64,000 bases of DNA from Thalassomonas sp. RHCl1 (GCF_947387555.1 NZ_CANDNZ010000003.1:372001-436000), one strand, 5' to 3'. Positions 1-9,437 are shown, counted from the stretch's first letter. Program-made: numbers and translations. Notes: a model not told the origin generated them from the letters alone.

Positions 1-1764
1 TTCACCCTCAAGCCCGGTTAACTTGGCGTTCATTGCCGTCAGTGAAGCTACTACTGATAAGTGTTCGGTGATTTCGCCATTGATATTCAGTTCAAGACCG
101 CGATGTGACTGGACACCGTCCTGTACAAAGTAATTTGTGATCTTGTTATGGTATTCAAGCATTTTTTCTATTTCAAAAACGGCAAGGGTATAGGTGGCCT
201 TACCCAGGCGGTATTTGATGCCCGCTTCAAGCTGTTCGCTTTCCTGTGCGCCTAATGACTGGCCTTCGTTTATTGCGCCGCTGCCGATCACGGCAACACC
301 GCCCTCGCCCGCACCTTCGGAATAACTCAGATAAAAAGACAGATCATCCCCCGGGTTATAATTGAGTCCCAAGATCGGCGTATTAAAGCTTTCGTCATCC
401 AAGGTGACTTTTGTAGGGCGCTGGCGCTTTTTATATTGAATGTGGCGCAGGCCGACCGTTGCCGAGAACTGATCGGTAAAATTGATTTGATCTGTGATAA
501 AGACCGAACTTTCTGTGGTGTCGGTACGGGTTGCTTGCGGGTATTGGGGAAATTCGGGTTTATCCGTGTGAATCGGGTTAAAAATATTGCCTACCTGATT
601 ATCCAGGTTAAACCAGCGACCATCATGTGATACGTAATCGCGAAAGCTGATGCCGGTAACCAGCTCATGTTCAATCGCCCCTGTGGTTAAAGCGCCGCTG
701 ATAAAGCTATGTCCCGACAGGGTACGGTAGCTTTCATCCGGGGTTACCAGGATCCCCGAAGACAATACATCCCCTTGCTGGTTCACTGCATAAATATCGG
801 GAAAGATCGTAAAACGATCGTTGGTGGCATAAGCAAGCTGTGTCACCCACTGCCAGTTTTCGTTTAGCCAATAATCGGCTCTTGTTGCCAGGTTGAAGGT
901 CTGTGTTTCATATAAAGCCCAGGGTTGGCCAAGCAGTACTTTACTGGTATCGACATAAGGCGGCAGCACCTTTTTACCTGGCTGGTCAGGATCTGAAGCC
1001 AAGCCAATCAATGGCTGAGAAACCATGGACTTATCCTGATAATCAAGATCGATACGCACCAATAAATCATCCAAAGCCTGCCAGTCGAATGCCGCGCTGG
1101 CGAAATACCTTTCAAGATCATCGCCGCCGTTAAAATCACCGGTATCTTCAACGGCGGCATTAAAGCGATAGCCTAAGGTTGAGGCCAGCTTGCCCCCGGT
1201 ATCCAGGTGCAGGTATTTACCATCACGGCTGCGTAACTCGGTGGTGACTTCAACAAAGTCGTCCCGGGTGGGTCTTTTGGTGACATAGTTCACCGTTCCC
1301 CCGGGGTTGTTAAACCCTGAGACCAGGCCCGATGGCCCTTTAAGTACGTCTAATCGTTGAATGTTTTCCAGCGGTACATCTTGAAAAGGTGCTACTGCCA
1401 AGCCGTCTCGGCGCAGGCCATTGGTCCAGTCCAGCTGAAAGCCCCGTAAACTGACGAAATCAAAGACACTGCCGATGGCGTTGTTTTGCACGGATGCATC
1501 ATTGGCTAATACCTCACCCAGTGTGCGCGCCCGCTGATTCAGGATTAACTCTTCAGAAAAGGATTGCACTGAGATCGGCAAGGTAAAGGGATCTTTGATC
1601 CCTAATGCCGCGGCATTAACATCCCGTGCATCATACAAAGGCGTACGCGTGCCGGTAACTTTTATTTTTTCTATTTCTTGTTGTGCTGAAACTTGGGCTG
1701 CAAGCGGTTGGCTCATTGACAGTAAAGGTATCAAGACACCGCTAAAAGCTAATCTTTTATTCAT
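1..1764 (-). CDS. TonB-dependent siderophore receptor (C-terminus cut by window edge)
   Basis: Reading the minus strand from an ATG at 1764 gives an open frame of 588 codons running off the left edge. It starts with a signal peptide (MNKRLAFSGVLIPLLSM..., likely cut after QPLAAQ). A plug domain follows, with the typical 'GEVLANDASVQNNAIG', 'SLRGFQLDW' and 'VLKGPSGLVSGFNNPGGTVNYVTKRP' type signatures around residues 80-160, then beta-barrel sequence. The protein would import ferric siderophores across the outer membrane using TonB/ExbBD energy. The plug motifs fit the FhuA/FcuA-like siderophore-receptor family; the exact ligand cannot be read. The start is supported by the signal peptide. A Fur-like palindrome lies about 85 bp upstream. 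The last part of the barrel and the terminal aromatic residue are outside the window. Confidence 0.93.
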   Translation of the reverse strand, partial: MNKRLAFSGVLIPLLSMSQPLAAQVSAQQEIEKIKVTGTRTPLYDARDVNAAALGIKDPFTLPISVQSFSEELILNQRARTLGEVLANDASVQNNAIGSVFDFVSLRGFQLDWTNGLRRDGLAVAPFQDVPLENIQRLDVLKGPSGLVSGFNNPGGTVNYVTKRPTRDDFVEVTTELRSRDGKYLHLDTGGKLASTLGYRFNAAVEDTGDFNGGDDLERYFASAAFDWQALDDLLVRIDLDYQDKSMVSQPLIGLASDPDQPGKKVLPPYVDTSKVLLGQPWALYETQTFNLATRADYWLNENWQWVTQLAYATNDRFTIFPDIYAVNQQGDVLSSGILVTPDESYRTLSGHSFISGALTTGAIEHELVTGISFRDYVSHDGRWFNLDNQVGNIFNPIHTDKPEFPQYPQATRTDTTESSVFITDQINFTDQFSATVGLRHIQYKKRQRPTKVTLDDESFNTPILGLNYNPGDDLSFYLSYSEGAGEGGVAVIGSGAINEGQSLGAQESEQLEAGIKYRLGKATYTLAVFEIEKMLEYHNKITNYFVQDGVQSHRGLELNINGEITEHLSVVASLTAMNAKLTGLEGE

Positions 1765-1847
1765 TGTTAATTCCACGTTATAAATTTTCAGGGATGACTT
1801 AAGTACTCACCCCTGATAGTTCCCAGTAAATAATACATCTCTAAAGT

Positions 1848-1868
1848 GTGATAATATCACATTATCAC
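1848..1868. promoter_or_regulatory. Fur-box-like palindrome upstream of the siderophore receptor
   Basis: Perfect 8-bp inverted arms GTGATAAT / ATTATCAC separated by ATCAC, 84 bp upstream of the receptor ATG. The arms contain the GATAAT hexamer of classical Fur boxes, although the spacing is shorter than the 19-bp consensus. Iron-repressed control of the receptor is expected from the family. Whether Fur itself binds is inferred. Confidence 0.45.
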
Positions 1869-2568
1869 GATTTGTCTTTTTTCAGCAATAGTGAAATGTA
1901 AATTATTTTGATTACGGCCATTTCTACCGATTGGTTTTTAGAGCTGCGGTAATAACCTGATAATTTAAGTGGATAAAGAAAGCAGGGGGTGTTGCTGTTG
2001 TTTTGGTTAGTGAGTCATAATGGCGTGAAGGTGATGTCGTTTGAGTTGAACAGCTTGATAAAGTTTGGTGAGTTGTCTCTTTTAGTGTGATAAGATAACG
2101 TTTTTGTTGTGAGGGATGATTTGATGGATATTGTATAAATGCTCTAAAACAGCAAAAAATCAGCTTGGATTGAAACTTTAATTTTACATTTCTACGCTGC
2201 CGTCACTTTTACTTGCTTAAAACTTACAGGATCGGAAGCGGAGCTAATGAGCGCTAACCGCAAAACGGTGCTCAATTGACACTCGCCGGCTATGGCATTG
2301 CCTGTTTATCAGGCTTTATAGCCAATGATGATATCGTGACCGGAAAGCACTTTTAACGGTAGCACTTCTGGAGCATTTGCATACAACATACATTTAATTT
2401 TTTTCTTGGCAGGCTCTCCCTGAACATCGATATAACCAATTGGTGACTACCTGGAATGGAATAAACTATAACAATCCGATAAAAGCTTTCTTTTTAGGTT
2501 ATAGCAAGTTATTGACTCGAAGATGGTATGCGTATGGTTGGGGGAGGTAAGGCTTGTCTGGTTCGTGG
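1869..2568. other. Intergenic region, no intact gene
   Basis: 700 bp between the receptor promoter and the LysR gene. Apart from the LysR remnant at 2261-2355 it is AT-rich and non-coding in all frames. No convincing terminator or RNA was seen. Confidence 0.5.
2261..2355 (+). pseudogene. Remnant of a LysR-type regulator (C-terminal effector domain)
   Basis: A short open stretch in one plus-strand frame translates as QNGAQLTLAGYGIACLSGF followed by IANDDIVTGK. This is the typical late part of a LysR/CrgA substrate-binding domain, where the family has A-x-L-x-G-x-GIA-L-P-x-F and a D-x-x-x-G motif. The frame is closed by stops on both sides and no start or HTH is left. It is a decayed fragment. 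The rest of the 1869-2568 gap shows no gene that I can support. Confidence 0.5.
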
Positions 2569-3504
2569 TCAGTATTCCATTTGCTCCGGGGGAGCGTTAA
2601 GGATGATATCTGCAACGAGATCCCGTAACCAGCGGTTATGATCGTCTTGCTCAAGTGCTTTTCGAAAGAGCAGCTTAATGTCGAAATCCGCCACTTTGAT
2701 AGGAGCGGGAAGTGCCTTAAGTCCGTGGCTGTACATCTGGCTTTGCGCAAAACGTTTGGGTACGATACAGATAAGCTTTCTGCCCAGTAGCAGGCGCCGA
2801 ACGGTTAAAAAATTTCTCGAAGCCACACTCACCCTTCGTTGGTAACCAAAGCGGGATAACTCTTTGTCTACTTTGGTTTGCAGGTGACCGTCAGGGCTGA
2901 CCAGGGCGTGCTCGATTGAGGTGAATTCTTCAATGCTGATTGCTGAGTGAAAGGGAACAGACTCGGGATCAAACAGGCACAGGTGTTGCTCGGTGTAGAG
3001 CCTTTGTGAGATAAAACGTTGATCTAAGTTGTCGATACTGCCGATGACCACATCTATCTGCTCATTTTCGACCATCTGACGATAATTTCCCCGGTTAACA
3101 TTATAAAAACTGATCTGCGAATGGGGGGATTGCCTGTTAATGGCATCATAAAGCGACGGGGCAAATAGCTGTTCGGCGTAGTCGGTCAGACCTATCTTCC
3201 AGATCCCGCTGTATTGCCTGGCCGAGAAAACCGGCTTGGTCAGCAGTTCATTTTTGATCGAAGCCAGCAGACGGTCAATCTGCGGAGCAATATCCTTGGC
3301 TCGCGCGGTAGGCTCCATACGAATGCCTGATCGGATAAACAAGGGATCATCAAACAGGGTACGCATACGCTGCAGGGTATGGCTCATTGCCGATTGGCTC
3401 ACGTAGCACTGCTCTGCTGCCAGGCTTACGCTGTGTGTCTGGTAAATGGCCTGAAATGCAACAAGCAGATTCAGGTCTATATCTTTCCATTTAAAGGGGC
3501 TCAC
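2569..3504 (-). CDS. LysR-family transcriptional regulator (NodD-like subgroup)
   Basis: A 311-residue protein with an N-terminal winged HTH (residues about 8-66: DLNLLVAFQAIYQTHSVSLA, then SQSAMSHTLQRMR) and a C-terminal periplasmic-binding-protein-like effector domain. The 'LFDDPLFIRSGIRMEPTARA' segment after the HTH is typical of the NodD/LeuO/PnbR-type branch. The start is GTG at 3504, with AGGA about 10 bases upstream; no in-frame ATG fits the HTH. It is divergent from the chromate-transporter gene with a 104-bp shared promoter region. Control of that gene is a reasonable guess, but the effector is unknown. Confidence 0.9.
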   Translation of the reverse strand: MSPFKWKDIDLNLLVAFQAIYQTHSVSLAAEQCYVSQSAMSHTLQRMRTLFDDPLFIRSGIRMEPTARAKDIAPQIDRLLASIKNELLTKPVFSARQYSGIWKIGLTDYAEQLFAPSLYDAINRQSPHSQISFYNVNRGNYRQMVENEQIDVVIGSIDNLDQRFISQRLYTEQHLCLFDPESVPFHSAISIEEFTSIEHALVSPDGHLQTKVDKELSRFGYQRRVSVASRNFLTVRRLLLGRKLICIVPKRFAQSQMYSHGLKALPAPIKVADFDIKLLFRKALEQDDHNRWLRDLVADIILNAPPEQMEY

Positions 3505-3608
3505 AGCGCTAATCCTATTTTATTCATAGAGTGTATTATAACTATCAATTTGAGTCATTTTACTGATTTTTTTATAGTGTGCGGAAAATTTTTATGAACA
3601 ATTAAAAG

Positions 3609-4739
3609 ATGTGGTCAATTTTTAAAACTTTTTTCTTTTTGGGCTGGATTAGCTTTGGTGGTCCTGCTGCCCATATTGGATATTTCCGAAAAAACTTTGT
3701 CGAGAAACTCAAATGGTTAAATGATAGTGAATACGCACAGCTTGTTGCCTTGAGTCAGTTTCTGCCCGGGCCAGGCTCCAGCCAGGTGGGTTTTGCACTG
3801 GGTTACAAACGCGGCGGTCTTGGCGGGGCCTGCTCGGCGTTTCTCGGATTTACACTGCCTTCGGTTTTACTCATGCTGATGTTTGCGGTTATCAGCAACC
3901 AGATTGCCGACTCTGATCTTTATGCGAGCATAGTGCGCGGATTAAAACTTCTGGCTGTGGTTGTCGTGGCCGATGCGACCTGGGGCATGTATAAAAATTT
4001 CTGCCAAAGCGAACTGACGGCGGGCTTATGCGTTGTTACCGCCACGATAGTCTTGCTAATGCCGGGTGTCGGCACTCAGATGCTGGTGCTGGCTCTGGCC
4101 GGGGGAATTGGCTGTTGCTATCTGAAAGGGAAGCCAGTGATTGCTGGCCAGGCCTTTAAACCATCGCTTGCGCCGTTGGTGATTTTTGTACTGCTTCTGT
4201 TTGCTTTGCCTCTTATCGCGCATCATGTGCCTATGCTGGCCCTGTTCAGCGACTTTTTTTATGCGGGCAGCCTGGTATTCGGCGGTGGTCATGTGGTACT
4301 GCCACTGTTGCAAGAGTTGCTGGGTAACCAGATAAGCAGAGATTCCTTCCTGACCGGTTATGTTGCAGCGCAGGCAGTTCCCGGTCCTATGTTTACTTTG
4401 GCAACCTATATCGGCTATGAAGTGTCGGCAACGCCGATCTTCGGCGCCCTGGTTGCGACACTGGGCATTTTTCTTCCTGGTTTCCTGCTTCTGCTGGCTG
4501 TTTTGAGAAACTGGCAGACCCTGGCGGAAAAGCCCTGTATCTCGGGGGCGATGCTAGGTGTCAACGCTTCGGTAGTCGGTCTCTTGCTTGCTGCACTTTA
4601 CCAGCCAGTATTTAGCAGCGCTGTATCCTCTCCCACCGACATCGCCCTGGTTATTATCGGTGTCTATTTGATGAGAACACTTAATCTTTCAGTGTTATGG
4701 ATGATTGTCTTTTTTATATCATGCGCTTTGGTCATTTAA
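3609..4739 (+). CDS. chrA: Chromate efflux transporter (ChrA family)
   Basis: A 376-residue, highly hydrophobic protein with the duplicated CHR-domain layout of long-chain chromate transporters. The N-terminal half has FFFLGWISFGGPAAHIGYF and QFLPGPGSSQ. The C-terminal half repeats the theme with SLVFGGGHVVLPLLQ and AAQAVPGPMF. About ten membrane segments are visible. Members of the family export chromate (and possibly sulfate-like oxyanions) across the inner membrane using the membrane potential. The ATG at 3609 is close to the divergent LysR gene, which may regulate it. No sulfate-metabolism genes are next to it. Confidence 0.92.
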   Translation: MWSIFKTFFFLGWISFGGPAAHIGYFRKNFVEKLKWLNDSEYAQLVALSQFLPGPGSSQVGFALGYKRGGLGGACSAFLGFTLPSVLLMLMFAVISNQIADSDLYASIVRGLKLLAVVVVADATWGMYKNFCQSELTAGLCVVTATIVLLMPGVGTQMLVLALAGGIGCCYLKGKPVIAGQAFKPSLAPLVIFVLLLFALPLIAHHVPMLALFSDFFYAGSLVFGGGHVVLPLLQELLGNQISRDSFLTGYVAAQAVPGPMFTLATYIGYEVSATPIFGALVATLGIFLPGFLLLLAVLRNWQTLAEKPCISGAMLGVNASVVGLLLAALYQPVFSSAVSSPTDIALVIIGVYLMRTLNLSVLWMIVFFISCALVI

Positions 4740-4873
4740 GCCATGATCATGGAAATTATACGACGACCACTTAATCCGCTTTTATATATTGCCTTTAGCT
4801 TAGACTTTTCAGCCTGGCATTAAATGAAGAGCGGACTGCCCTCTCCTGCTGCTTTGTGCCAGAAAATGATAAC

Positions 4874-5144
4874 TTAACCAACAAAGCGTTGACGAAAAGC
4901 GCCGGGGATTAACTCCATAATACGCAGGAATAATTTTCGACAGGCACTGACATCTTCATAACCGACCTGGTGGGGCAATCCACTCAAAAGAATACTTGTT
5001 GGTTTCCAGTAACTCGCCAGCCTTTTGGATAGGTAATTTTTGCAAGTACTGGTTAGGTTTCAACCGGATCGCTTTGACAAAACCTCTCGGTAAGGTTATT
5101 TCGGTAAGGTTAAGCTCCCGGGTCAGGTCGGCAATAGAAACACT
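4874..5144 (-). pseudogene. Frameshifted fragment of a GlxA/AraC-type regulator (HTH domain only)
   Basis: The minus strand encodes the C-terminal double-HTH domain of GlxA-type AraC regulators in two frames. The first is SVSIADLTRELNLTE... to ELLETNKYSFEWIA. The second is HQVGYEDVSACRKLFLRIM to PGAFRQRFVG and a stop. The break maps to a run of four G (plus strand 4972-4975); removing one base restores a continuous family-like sequence (FEWIA-HQVGYEDVSAC). The N-terminal DJ-1/PfpI-like sensor domain is missing and a stop precedes the fragment. It is a recent-looking but truncated pseudogene. Confidence 0.75.
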
Positions 5145-5557
5145 TTGCTAAATTATTCATCCCCTTCGACTATTCATGAACAAAGCAGCCTGTTTATTAC
5201 GATCACCTGTTGTTTTACCGGCTAACTTTTTGGCATGTGCTTAACAAATGCCTGTACCGGATTCATTGTATGGCATTTACCCAAAACAAACCCGGAATAA
5301 GATATAGCTTCACAATCAGCAAGATTAAGACTTTCGGTAGCGTTTTTATTGATATTACAGCTAAGGACGGCAGCGATATAGCGAAAGTAAAAAAGTAATA
5401 TACACTCTCTGTAGACAGCTGAGTCCCTGAGTTGCAAGTACTACACGACTTGTTAAATCAGATTTCCTGACCAGGCGTAAAATACAGCGATGTAATTTTA
5501 TGCTGACTTTCGGGGTCTGATGCTTTTAATTAATATTATTTACTGAAAAGGTCCGTA
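5145..5557. other. Intergenic region upstream of the chemoreceptor
   Basis: 413 bp without a supportable gene. Short overlapping ORFs on both strands (about 62-71 codons) lack ribosome-binding sites and family-like sequence. It should contain the chemoreceptor promoter, but no clear sigma-28 or sigma-70 hexamer pair could be assigned. Confidence 0.4.
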
Positions 5558-7198
5558 ATGAATTTTTTGACCCGTCTTACCATCAAAAGTAGACTCTCCG
5601 TAGGTTTTGGCATTATTTTGTTGTTGATGATTATTCTCACGGTGATGGGGATCCAGAAAGTCAATTTTATCGATCAAACCCTGTCTGAGATCACCGATAT
5701 TAATTCGGTTAAACAAAGGTATGCCATTAATTATCGCGGCAGCGTACATGACAGGGGCATTGCTATCAGGGATGTTGCTATTGCCGGCAGCGCTGCTGAA
5801 GTGGCCGCTTTTGAACAAGAAATCAAAGAACTTGCCGCCTTTTATGCCGACTCGGAAATTAAACTCCAGCAGATGCTCTCGTCCGGTTATGACTTTACCG
5901 CGCAAGAAAGACAGATATTATCGGAAATAGATAATATTCAGGAGCGTACCCTGCCGATACTTGAGCGCATCATACAGGGCAAGAAACAAAACGAAAACGT
6001 TAATCAAATGGTGTTAACCCAGGCTCGTCCGGCGATTATTGCCTGGTTAAATGCCATCAATGAGTTTATCGATTACCAGGAAAGCGCAAATCAAAAAGCC
6101 ACCCCGGAAGCCCGGGCCGTTGCCGGCAGTTTCGAGGGGCTGATGCTTACCCTCAGCGGTATTGCGGTGGTGATCAGTGTCTTTGTCGGCTTATTGATTG
6201 AACGTAGTTTGCGCCAGTCTTTGGGAGGAGAACCCTTTGAAGCGGAAAATGCCCTGACCGCCATTGCCGGCGGTAACCTCAATGTTGAGATCCAAACCCG
6301 GCATCCCGGCAGTATGCTCGGCTCCCTTGATACCATGAAAAGCCAGATCAGCTCAACGGTCTCGAATATTGTCGAGGCTTCAAAGCAAGTGTCCTTGCAG
6401 GTGGGGGAAGTCTCTAATGGCTCGGTAGGCGTACTGGATGCTGCCAGTCAGCAGGCAGCCCTGACTCAAGAAACCGCGAGCCAGCTTGATTCCATGCGCA
6501 GCAATATTGATGAAGTTTCCCGGATAGCCAGCCATACCGAAGAAAATTCCAGCATGACGGTAAGTTATGCCAAGCAGGGGCGGGATGCCATCAGTGAAAG
6601 TGCAGCGGAAATGGACCGAGTGTCACAAAGCGTCAGTGGTATGGTCGAGCAAATCCGTAGCCTGGAAGAAGATACCAAACAAATCGGCGGTATCGTCAGT
6701 GTCATCAGCGGTATTTCCGAACAAACCAATTTACTGGCACTGAACGCCGCGATAGAAGCTGCCCGGGCCGGGGAAAGCGGCAGGGGCTTTGCCGTGGTTG
6801 CTGACGAGGTACGCCAGCTGGCACAGCGTACCGGTGAGGCCACCGCTGAAATTGAAGCCATGATAAAGCAGATACAGGGAGAAACGGCGGCATCGGTGGC
6901 AGCGATAGAGAAAACCCAGCCCCAGGTTGAAAATGGCCGGGCATTGACGTTAAAAGGCAGCGAATTCCTGGAAAACATCGAACAGCACGCCATGGACTCC
7001 CTGTCCAGGGTACAGGAAGTGGCCCGGGCTGCCAGCGAGCAGGTTTCGGCCATCGGCGACATTAACAAGGCAATGGAAGATATCTCCCAGATGTCGAACT
7101 CAACCATTACCTCGTTAGATAACAATAAGGTCGCTATGGATGCATTAAATGCCCTTTCGGATGAGCTTAAAGACAATGTCAGTTATTTTAAACTCTAA
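5558..7198 (+). CDS. Methyl-accepting chemotaxis protein
   Basis: A 546-residue transducer. TM1 is at about 12-34. A helical periplasmic sensor of the four-helix-bundle type spans about 35-190, and TM2 is at about 193-212. A HAMP domain follows to about 265. The long cytoplasmic coiled coil carries the conserved signalling hairpin ([19 protein letters not shown], then [16 protein letters not shown], around 385-425). It would bind CheA/CheW at the inner membrane and respond to an unknown ligand. There is no C-terminal CheR-tethering pentapeptide. It stands alone, with no che genes next to it. An AAAGGT ribosome-binding site supports the ATG at 5558. Confidence 0.95.
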   Translation: MNFLTRLTIKSRLSVGFGIILLLMIILTVMGIQKVNFIDQTLSEITDINSVKQRYAINYRGSVHDRGIAIRDVAIAGSAAEVAAFEQEIKELAAFYADSEIKLQQMLSSGYDFTAQERQILSEIDNIQERTLPILERIIQGKKQNENVNQMVLTQARPAIIAWLNAINEFIDYQESANQKATPEARAVAGSFEGLMLTLSGIAVVISVFVGLLIERSLRQSLGGEPFEAENALTAIAGGNLNVEIQTRHPGSMLGSLDTMKSQISSTVSNIVEASKQVSLQVGEVSNGSVGVLDAASQQAALTQETASQLDSMRSNIDEVSRIASHTEENSSMTVSYAKQGRDAISESAAEMDRVSQSVSGMVEQIRSLEEDTKQIGGIVSVISGISEQTNLLALNAAIEAARAGESGRGFAVVADEVRQLAQRTGEATAEIEAMIKQIQGETAASVAAIEKTQPQVENGRALTLKGSEFLENIEQHAMDSLSRVQEVARAASEQVSAIGDINKAMEDISQMSNSTITSLDNNKVAMDALNALSDELKDNVSYFKL

Positions 7199-7215
7199 AT
7201 GCAGTGGCGAAGTAT

Positions 7216-7235
7216 AGAGGTGGCTCTCCACCTCT
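7216..7235 (+). terminator. Hairpin after the chemoreceptor gene
   Basis: Perfect 8-bp stem AGAGGTGG / CCACCTCT with loop CTCT, 18 bases after the stop codon. It lacks a clear T-run, so it may be a weak terminator or an RNA-stabilising hairpin. Confidence 0.45.
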
Positions 7236-7350
7236 TAGCAACACAGGCCGAGGAAGCAGCCAAAAGTATCAGGTCAGAAAAGGATTTAACCGGCTGTAGA
7301 AAGATACTCACAAGACAGTGCGTGCTGCTGCATGAAAACGTAACCACATG

Positions 7351-7382
7351 AAAAATAAAAAATAAAAAATAAAAAATAAAAG
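7351..7382 (+). repeat. Heptanucleotide A/T tandem repeat (AAAAAAT x about 4)
   Basis: Four consecutive 7-bp A6T-type units, about 170 bp upstream of the secreted HExxH protein. The surrounding 7199-7549 gap holds no gene that I can support. Short homopolymer-rich tandem repeats can slip and change copy number. Confidence 0.6.
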
Positions 7383-7549
7383 TACAACAAAAATGCTTGC
7401 CTGGCTCGGGCTTAACCGGAAATGGGAGATTGCAGACCGCTGATCCCTCAACAACAGCTAACCTGAGAATAGCTTTTTATTGGTTTTTAATTAAAAGAAA
7501 CTAACGTAGAATTTCAGGATGAGTTAAATCCACTACCCCTGGCTGTGTA

Positions 7550-8407
7550 ATGAACAAACATGCTTTTCTGAACAAGAAAGTAACCTTGGTAAAGTCTTGC
7601 CTGGTTGCTGCCCTTATAAGCTACTTACCTTTGTCACAAGCAAATCCCGATAAGTTTTATGCAACCCCTGATTTGCAGGCAAAGTCACCTGCCGCATTCG
7701 CTTTGACTGAGTCAAACCAGTTATGGTTGAAAGACGCTCATCATCAAAGAGAGCAAGATGCGCAACGCTTTTTTAATGCACTGAAAAATGAAGAGAAGTT
7801 ATTTAACTCGCTGCAAAAATGGCAAAGCTTGTCATTTGAACAAAGAATGGCGCTATTGCCTTTAGTGTTTAAGGTTGAATGCCAGATACTGGACATGGTT
7901 TGTCCTGAGCTGGTGATAAATAACAGCTTATACCCGACACGAGCAGTAAACTTTGTTTTTGACGTACGTTTTCCCGGTTCAGGTTTGGTTTTTCTTAATC
8001 CTGATAAGCTCAAGGATATGGCAGTTTATGCACCGCTTGCCTTTTTAATTCATGAAACCCGGCATGCTTACCAATTTCAACTGGGCTTTTCTCAACAGTC
8101 ATTACTGGCAAAAGGTTATAAAGCGGCATTTACCGCCCAAGCCGGGTTAAGCGGCTATTCCTTTAGTGATTTTCTGACTTTGCTTAATGAATATGAAGCG
8201 TTTCAATTTGCTAACCATGTTATTGGTTTGCTTATTGACTGGCGTATTGATATGCCAAACATGGGAACCTTCGCCAGTCAGTTTGATGATAAAGGACAAC
8301 TGAAAATCAATTTAGTCGACCTGGCAGAGGCTAACGGTAATAAGTCACTTTTAGATGCCTATAATCAACAGGCTAAAGCGCATTATTACTTACGCAATGC
8401 TAAGTAA
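7550..8407 (+). CDS. Secreted protein with an HExxH motif, putative metallopeptidase
   Basis: A 285-residue protein. The N-terminal signal peptide has basic MNKHAFLNKKVTLVK, then a hydrophobic core, with a likely cut after PLSQA. In the middle is LAFLIHETRHAYQFQLG, where HETRH matches the HExxH zinc-binding motif. A later EYEAFQFAN could supply the third ligand as in gluzincins. No other recognised domain is seen. It probably acts in the periplasm or is exported. Substrate and family are unknown, and the motif alone does not prove protease activity. It stands alone; the next gene is 214 bp downstream. Confidence 0.7.
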   Translation: MNKHAFLNKKVTLVKSCLVAALISYLPLSQANPDKFYATPDLQAKSPAAFALTESNQLWLKDAHHQREQDAQRFFNALKNEEKLFNSLQKWQSLSFEQRMALLPLVFKVECQILDMVCPELVINNSLYPTRAVNFVFDVRFPGSGLVFLNPDKLKDMAVYAPLAFLIHETRHAYQFQLGFSQQSLLAKGYKAAFTAQAGLSGYSFSDFLTLLNEYEAFQFANHVIGLLIDWRIDMPNMGTFASQFDDKGQLKINLVDLAEANGNKSLLDAYNQQAKAHYYLRNAK

Positions 8408-8621
8408 CCAGGTGAGTTTGTCGGATAAATGAAGAAACTCAGGTGCAGATAAGAAGTTTGGCCGCCAATAAGGGGCTATTTTGTGCCGCCGTTTTATCTT
8501 GAGCAGAGGCAAAGCAAGACCAGCTCTCCTTCATAAATCCTAAGTGCCCTCGTATGCTATTCTTTTAGTGATCCTTGTCGCCAGAGTCGGAAGTTGTTAG
8601 ATACATCAGGGGGAAGTAGCT

Positions 8622-8909
8622 ATGAGAGAGAAGCGGCGTATCCTGGCCAATACTGATATTGCTGAAATAGTCCTGGGGGCTCCGCGAGGACATCTGCACC
8701 TGCGTGCCACGATAAAACTCCATTCGGGGGAAGAGCTGATCCTGCAAGAGGCTACGGTGGCGAACCTGGTTCGGGCCTACGTTGCTATCAAGACTCACCC
8801 CCAGAAGAAAGGCTGTCGGCTGGTTGGGCGGGAATTGTCCGAGGGAGCAAAAAAGAAAGAGTTTGCATCCTGGCAATTGCTTGAGAAAGAAAGCGGCGCA
8901 GGGAATTAA
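8622..8909 (+). CDS. Small conserved-type hypothetical protein (95 aa)
   Basis: A 95-residue, basic, soluble protein with a good ribosome-binding site (GGGGGAAG) before ATG 8622. The sequence alternates hydrophobic and polar residues, as in a small beta-rich domain (IAEIVLGAPRGHLHLRATIK, EELILQEATVANLVRAYVAI), then a basic C-terminal tail. I do not recognise a family. Codon use matches the flanking genes, so it is likely real. Confidence 0.65.
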   Translation: MREKRRILANTDIAEIVLGAPRGHLHLRATIKLHSGEELILQEATVANLVRAYVAIKTHPQKKGCRLVGRELSEGAKKKEFASWQLLEKESGAGN

Positions 8910-8990
8910 AGATTTTTTCATAGCAGGGATAGTGGTTACCATTTCAAAATGGCTAAGCCATCACATATGCTACTTTAGGCAGAACTTCTA

Positions 8991-9437
8991 ATGAATGAAC
9001 ATGGATACTTTAAGCTGGCGCACTCGAAGAATGTTATCTTCTTGTGGTTGAAAGGTCCGGGCAATAAAGAAACATTTGATCGCTATAATGCCGGGCTTAA
9101 TAAATTACTTGAGAAAAAAGAGCATAAAAAATATGCCATCTTAGTGATGCTGGAGGGCGAAAATATTATGACGCCAGAAGTCTTTACCAGCTTTCAAAAG
9201 TCCTTAGCCAGCCGTATTGCTCTTGGCTTGAAAACAATAGCGTTTGTTATAAAGGAGTCGGATTACATTGCCATTACCCGTCAGCAAATAAACAAGTTAT
9301 ACCAGGGAAGCCCGGATTTTAATGTTCAATTCTTTGACTCATTTGATGATGCGAAGCAATGGCTGGAAAGTTTGGGTTTTGTTATTGAGAGCCAGGCATG
9401 GCAAACTTTTTCAAAGTCAGCCCTTTCCGCATCCTGA
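8991..9437 (+). CDS. SpoIIAA/STAS-like small protein
   Basis: A 148-residue protein without signal or membrane segments. The pattern fits the SpoIIAA-like/STAS fold: an opening strand (KNVIFLWLKGPGNKETFDRY), a middle strand-helix (KYAILVMLEGENIMTPEVF), a hydrophobic strand (LKTIAFVIKESDYIAITRQQ) and a final VQFFDSFDDAKQWLESLGF. That ending is characteristic of this family. The role is unknown; relatives are small cytosolic or membrane-associated regulators. It lies 81 bp after the 95-residue gene and could share its transcript. Confidence 0.65.
   Translation: MNEHGYFKLAHSKNVIFLWLKGPGNKETFDRYNAGLNKLLEKKEHKKYAILVMLEGENIMTPEVFTSFQKSLASRIALGLKTIAFVIKESDYIAITRQQINKLYQGSPDFNVQFFDSFDDAKQWLESLGFVIESQAWQTFSKSALSAS

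Noticed and set aside
903-1133. Plus-strand ORF of 76 codons
   Set aside because: It is antisense to the siderophore-receptor gene, without family-like sequence or ribosome-binding site. The same holds for the plus-strand ORFs at 436 and 1595.
5210-5437. Overlapping 62- and 71-codon ORFs on opposite strands upstream of the chemoreceptor
   Set aside because: No ribosome-binding site, no protein-like composition, and each is the other's complement.
6565-7176. 203-codon minus-strand ORF within the chemoreceptor gene
   Set aside because: Serine/alanine-rich antisense shadow of the conserved chemoreceptor signalling domain.
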